From: Mesonia profundi
Lineage (GTDB): Bacteria > Bacteroidota > Bacteroidia > Flavobacteriales > Flavobacteriaceae
NCBI RefSeq assembly: GCF_031085155.1
Contig: NZ_JAVHUL010000032.1
Coordinates: forward strand, 1-38,127
Reading direction: 5' to 3'
DNA length: 38,127 nucleotides
Part shown: piece by piece, positions 34,933-38,127 of the stretch
How the letters are laid out: each line of letters begins with the position of its first letter
Position numbering within the stretch: position 1 is the first letter of the stretch
Notes under the pieces: model-generated
Databases searched by the model: none
Seen by the model: the letters and a program-made list of their open reading frames with translations, nothing else
Told to the model about the DNA's origin: nothing
Translations under genes and position numbers: made by a program

Positions 34933-35658
34933 TTACGAAAGGTCTTCAGCTACCTGCAATTCTCCAACATACGTTCCGATGATCGTGCCAAAATCATTCG
35001 TTTCAAACGTGTAATTTAAGGTGTAGACACCATTTGTCATTTGTATCGTCATGCTTCCACTAGTAATTTGGTTTTCACTTATTGAATCTGAACCGGTTAC
35101 ACAATTGTCTGATACGATAATATTTGTAGAGATATTTGTTTCATTTAGCGATGACTCGAATGTGCTAAGTTCGTATTCGTAAGTGCCAGCTTCTAAATTT
35201 GAAATAGATGTTGAACGGATGTTGAAAATCGCCCCTTGAGTTAAATCATTGGAGAAATCACATCCTTGCCCATAAAATTCATTATTTATTAATGTACCAT
35301 TTATAAGATATATGGCGTGTACGCTGTTGTTTGTTCCATCAAAATCTGAAATAATATATCCATTTGGGGTAGGATATTCGGTACTTTCTATCGTAAAGTT
35401 TGAAGTGTTTTCGTCATTGCCATCGTCGTTTCCGTCGTTGTCATCTCCGTCATTGTTGCCATTGTCATCTTGATTATCTCCATCATCATTATTGTCGTCA
35501 TCACCATCGTTGTCTCCATCTTGATTATTTGGATTTTCATCCTCTGTTGGGTTCTGAGTTACAGATGAAAACTCTCCTTCTAATGGTTCGTTATCACAGC
35601 TTGATAATGTAAAGGTTAATAGTAGAATGGATAAGAGTGTAAGTTGACGAATGTTCAT
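34933..35658 (-). CDS. Lipoprotein with Asp/Asn-rich linker
   Basis: The 241-residue protein starts MNIRQLTLLSILLLTFTLSSC (lipobox LSSC, Cys21). Residues about 35-85 are a low-complexity Asp/Asn/Gly run (GDNDGDDDNNDDGDN...), like a calcium-binding or flexible acidic spacer. The C-terminal part (about 90-235) is beta-rich with two cysteines (YGQGCDFSND, VSDNCVTGS) and resembles other small Bacteroidota surface domains, but I cannot name it. It stands alone, convergent with the App1-like gene. Confidence 0.7.
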   Translation of the reverse strand: MNIRQLTLLSILLLTFTLSSCDNEPLEGEFSSVTQNPTEDENPNNQDGDNDGDDDNNDDGDNQDDNGNNDGDDNDGNDDGNDENTSNFTIESTEYPTPNGYIISDFDGTNNSVHAIYLINGTLINNEFYGQGCDFSNDLTQGAIFNIRSTSISNLEAGTYEYELSTFESSLNETNISTNIIVSDNCVTGSDSISENQITSGSMTIQMTNGVYTLNYTFETNDFGTIIGTYVGELQVAEDLS

Positions 35659-35769
35659 TTTTTATATTAAATTAGTTTAATGTGTTTTTATCTTTTCTTC
35701 TCAAAAGTCCACCGAAGAACTACTGCGACCAAATTTAAAAAATAAAAAGCAGAGTAAATTAAAAATTTT

Positions 35770-36087
35770 AACGAGCTCGCAATAATGCTAGAATTTCATC
35801 ATCCAAGGGTAAAGCAATGAAGGGCAAGCGGCAGAGCACGGTAGAGCCTGTTTTTGGGGCGCTTACTCTTACGCAAGATAAACACGCTAGGAATACAATG
35901 TGCAAATAAGGTAATGCATCTCTCTGCAATGGTATATAACCTTAAAAAATACTTGAAATTTGTTCAAAAACAAGTTAAAAGAGGGGCAAGTCTACTAGTT
36001 TTTGATTTTAGGATAAAAAGCACTTCACTAAAACTATTTAAATTGTATATAAGCCAATATTATCAAGATGTTTTGATACCCTGTTAA
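35770..36087 (+). pseudogene. IS1182-type transposase remnant (C-terminal end)
   Basis: In one frame from about 35803 it reads KGKAMKGKRQSTVEPVFGAL; the next frame continues LLRKINTLGIQCANKVMHL and YNLKKYLKFVQKQV. The pattern STVEPVFG(T)L...GLRKxNTxGxxxANK...YNLKKYLKF is the C-terminus of Bacteroidota IS1182-group DDE transposases. The N-terminal two thirds are gone and there is a +1 frameshift near 35850, with a few residues lost. The rest of the 523-base gap (35659-36181) is AT-rich DNA without a gene. Confidence 0.7.
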
Positions 36088-36181
36088 AAATAATAACGCT
36101 CTTAAAATGGCGCTATTAGAATAGTATTTTTTAGAATTACGGGGTTGTGCAACGGTTACCGGTGTTGCCCACAGTTATTTT

Positions 36182-36808
36182 TCACAGTTTGATTGTCGCA
36201 AATATTCCGAGTGAAGTAAAACTTTTATGTCTTTGTTCATCATTCAAATTTGAATTACTTGTAGTTTCAAAACTATTAAAATCAGATTGAACATTAAGAT
36301 TAATTCCAAATCCTAATCGTTCATCAAATTGATAACCTATACCTAAACCTAATTGAGCTCCAAAATTAAATCCCTCGTAAACATCCTTGTCGGTTCGATT
36401 TAGATATTGAAATTCATCTTTTACAATTGTCTGCCCATATAATCCAAAATTTGCGGTCATTATTAAATTTTCCGCAATCGCTTGGTTTATCGAAAATAGT
36501 ACAGGGATTTTAATTAGCGTACGCTCTTAATAAAAATTTCCGTTTGAGTTAAATCCGCTACCACTCAAAACTGAATATCCAATTCCAGTAGCTAAACCTA
36601 TTTTGTCCCAAGCTTTATAATTTAATAAAACCTCGCCAGTATTTACATTCAAATCATAATCTGGTTCGTTGTCATTTTTCACTTGAGTATAACCTATTCC
36701 GCCATAAGCATAAATGCTAAACTTAGAAGTTTGATTTTCTTCTTGTGCTTGAACAAAAGAAATGGAAAAGAGCAAAATTCCAGCTAAAATAAAATTCAGT
36801 TTTTTCAT
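36182..36808 (-). pseudogene. Outer-membrane beta-barrel protein interrupted by one in-frame TAA
   Basis: A gene of 209 codons starts at 36808 (MKKLNFILAGILLFSISFVQAQ, signal peptide). It reads as one frame except for TAA at 36527-36529: ...GSGFNSNGNFY, stop, ERTLIKIPVLFSINQAIAEN, and on to ...SLGIFATIKL. Frame and sequence sense are the same on both sides. It is a porin-like OMP_b-brl-type barrel (FSIYAYGGIGYTQVKN, FGINLNVQSDFNSF). It lies between the transposase remnant and a 221-bp direct repeat, and I infer a recent nonsense mutation. Confidence 0.8.
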
Positions 36809-36856
36809 AAAATTATTTGTTTTAAATTTAGTTCGGTTTTTTTTCATAATTGTGTA

Positions 36857-37077
36857 CAATGGTTTTGTACATGGCTCGTAACGTGCAAATTAGCGATAAT
36901 TATTCGGTTGAGCACGAGCCGTCCCAAAGCTTCGGGATTAATTTCCCGCCCGAAAGTACCTTTTCGGTATGGCTGGTCTTATTACCTTTTTTTCTAATAA
37001 GCCAAATTAAAAAATTTGGCGGACTTCGCAAATATGCCTGAACTTCCGATGAATCAACTACATAGCTATGAGCTATA
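36857..37077. repeat. Long direct repeat A, flanking the TA module
   Basis: It matches 37691-37896 over its whole length, from CAA(T/C)GGTTTTGTA to GAGCTATA. It contains GGCTCGT/ACGAGCC, CTTATT/AATAAG and GCCAAATT/AATTTGGC hairpins. Compared with copy B it carries an extra segment containing CCCAAAGCTTCGGG after the first hairpin. It lies 49 bases upstream of the OMP gene start and just downstream of the toxin stop. Confidence 0.85.
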
Positions 37078-37097
37078 CTTTGTTGTGCTTCGTACTT

Positions 37098-37403
37098 TTA
37101 CTCGATATCAGTTTTTAGTTTATCAGGATTTTGTCTTGTATCAAATATTGTGATAATCTCTATTTCATTTACTTTATTTAATATTCTGAAGTAAAAAGTA
37201 GTTTGTTTTGTTACTACGCATTTATAAAGTCCGTTAAATTCAGTTGATTTAGGACAACTATTTGGTTGATAGGATATCTGTTTTATTTTGTCAGTTAACT
37301 TTGAGATAAATTTATCACGAATTTTTAGGCTCCAGTTTTCTAATAAGTACTCGGATAATTTAGTAAGTTTTGATTCGGCAAGTTCAGATAAAAATACTTT
37401 CAT
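37098..37403 (-). CDS. RelE/ParE family toxin
   Basis: The 101 residues fit ParE-like toxins: MKVFLSELAESKLTKLSEYLLENW, then KFISKLTDKIKQISYQPNSCPKS, LYKCVVTKQTTFYFRILNK and IEIITIFDTRQNPDKL. ParE poisons gyrase and RelE cleaves mRNA; which applies is not certain. The start codon overlaps the antitoxin stop (TAATG), the classic TA arrangement with the antitoxin first. The pair lies between two direct repeats. Confidence 0.88.
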   Translation of the reverse strand: MKVFLSELAESKLTKLSEYLLENWSLKIRDKFISKLTDKIKQISYQPNSCPKSTEFNGLYKCVVTKQTTFYFRILNKVNEIEIITIFDTRQNPDKLKTDIE

Positions 37404-37621
37404 TAAGAAATTTTCTTCAAAAAGGATTCATACGATATTCTTTTTCCACTATTCAATTCGTCAATTCCTTGTTTAATTTCTTTTTGCTCAGACAGACTTA
37501 ATTCGTTCCAGAAATCAGTTTTTTCTTTTTTAACAAAATCTGCAACTTTTTGGATAAAATCAATATTTTCATTATCCATTATAGTTTTTAATAGTTCAAG
37601 TTTGGTTGTTCGAATATCCAT
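37403..37621 (-). CDS. Antitoxin of the ParE-type module
   Basis: The 72 residues (MDIRTTKLELLKTIMDNENI, ...DFVKKEKTDFWNELSLSEQ, ...LNSGKRISYESFLKKIS) match the small antitoxin that accompanies RelE/ParE toxins in Bacteroidota. No clear DNA-binding motif is seen. It is translated just before the toxin. A -7 element lies at 37641-37648. Confidence 0.85.
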   Translation of the reverse strand: MDIRTTKLELLKTIMDNENIDFIQKVADFVKKEKTDFWNELSLSEQKEIKQGIDELNSGKRISYESFLKKIS

Positions 37622-37640
37622 TTTTAATATGCTTTAATTT

Positions 37641-37648
37641 CAAATTTA
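37641..37648 (-). promoter_or_regulatory. -7 element of the TA operon
   Basis: On the minus strand TAAATTTG matches TAnnTTTG, about 20 bases before the antitoxin ATG at 37621. The promoter lies inside the unit, not in repeat B. The -33 element is unclear. Confidence 0.5.
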
Positions 37649-37690
37649 CGAAAAATTTCGTTCAGTTCAGATTTTTTCTTGTATGAAGCA

Positions 37691-37896
37691 CAACGGTTTT
37701 GTATATGGCTCGTAGCGTGTGAATTAGCGATAAATATTCGGTTATGCACGAGCCAAATTTTTTAATTTCCCGCCAGAATGACTTGTCGGGCTGGTCTTAT
37801 TATCTTTTCTTTTCAATAAGCCAAATTCAAAAATTTGGCGGACTTCGTAAATATGCCATAACTTCCGATGAATCAAATACATAGATATGAGCTATA
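37691..37896. repeat. Long direct repeat B, flanking the TA module
   Basis: This copy aligns with repeat A (36857-37077). It starts 70 bases upstream of the antitoxin start and has the same hairpins, for example GCCAAATT (37820-37827) with AATTTGGC (37832-37839). It lacks the extra CCCAAAGCTTCGGG segment. Confidence 0.85.
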
Positions 37897-38127
37897 AACG
37901 TCTTAAGTTTACAATTCATTACTTTTAGAACATAAACAGAAAAGACAAAAGAGAGGAATAAGGTTAATATATACGCAGAAGCTTAGACTTCTTCAACATT
38001 GTAAATCCCCTCTCTTTTCTACACAGATTTCGAACAGTTCCCCGCCTGAACGGACGGGCAGGTGTGAGGCTTTTAGACCTCGATTTTAAGTCGTTGAAAC
38101 TCGCGTAGTATGTCCTTTCAAAAACAT
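37897..38127. other. Right-end spacer with a long structured hairpin
   Basis: No gene is supported. AAAAGAGAGG (37947-37956) pairs with CCTCTCTTTT (38009-38018), with a nested AGAAG/CTTCT hairpin (37977-37981 with 37988-37992). A CCCGCCTGAACGGACGGGC palindrome follows at about 38042. A 13-codon reading on the minus strand from the very edge (MFLKGHTTRV...) may be the tail of a gene beyond the window or chance. Confidence 0.5.

Noticed and set aside
36857-37896. Repeats A and B as insertion-sequence ends
   Set aside because: They are in direct orientation, about 210 bp long, and enclose only a TA pair; there is no transposase between them.
1-38127. tRNA or rRNA genes
   Set aside because: No cloverleaf with a T-loop GTTC pattern or rRNA core sequence was recognised in any gap on either strand by eye.

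Overview
The window comes from a member of the Bacteroidota, most likely a marine Flavobacteriaceae. The DNA is AT-rich. Start codons lack Shine-Dalgarno sequences, several upstream regions carry a TAnnTTTG -7 element, and exported proteins have short lipoprotein or Sec signals. Gene content (DUF5686, 2TM protein, SPFH with a small RHH protein, the MG2/plug outer-membrane protein, EgtB/EgtD) fits that family. Assignment to family level is inference from gene content; no rRNA or tRNA gene was seen.

Layout. 1-3.3 kb: two small charged lipoproteins, then waaA (Kdo transferase) divergent from a DegT-type sugar aminotransferase. 3.3-9.6 kb: an MG2/TonB-plug protein, fabD, a PNPOx-like flavoprotein, folA with a 2TM protein, and a class V aminotransferase. 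9.7-14.1 kb: a PoxB-like pyruvate:quinone oxidoreductase, then a damaged large lipoprotein locus. 14.1-20.7 kb: egtB-egtD (ergothioneine-type pathway), thyA with a TonB_C protein, and a YceI / porin / divergent-YceI cluster. 20.7-29.6 kb: repeat-rich spacer, NupC-type nucleoside transporter with the bifunctional nuclease, etfB-etfA, pdhB, DUF5686 and soluble pyrophosphatase. 29.7-34.8 kb: K+-type membrane pyrophosphatase, SPFH protein with a 56-residue ribbon-helix-helix protein, and an App1-like HAD phosphatase. 34.9-38.1 kb: accessory end with an Asp/Asn-rich lipoprotein, a transposase remnant, an outer-membrane protein broken by one in-frame stop, and a ParE-type toxin-antitoxin pair between two ~210-bp direct repeats.

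Most of the window is ordinary core metabolism: envelope synthesis, folate/thymidylate, fatty-acid start-up, pyruvate and electron transfer, pyrophosphate energy. Two places stand out. First, the lipoprotein at 11.6-13.5 kb has four perfect copies of an 8-bp repeat inside its signal-peptide codons. With four copies the ATG reads out of frame. With three copies it reads straight into a textbook lipoprotein signal, so this looks like a slipped-strand ON/OFF switch. The same gene also lost one T further on, which separates its HELIH-bearing C-terminus. Second, the TA pair at 37.1-37.6 kb lies between two long, hairpin-rich direct repeats, each just upstream of a minus-strand gene, which suggests a cassette-like mobile or recombining unit that I cannot name.
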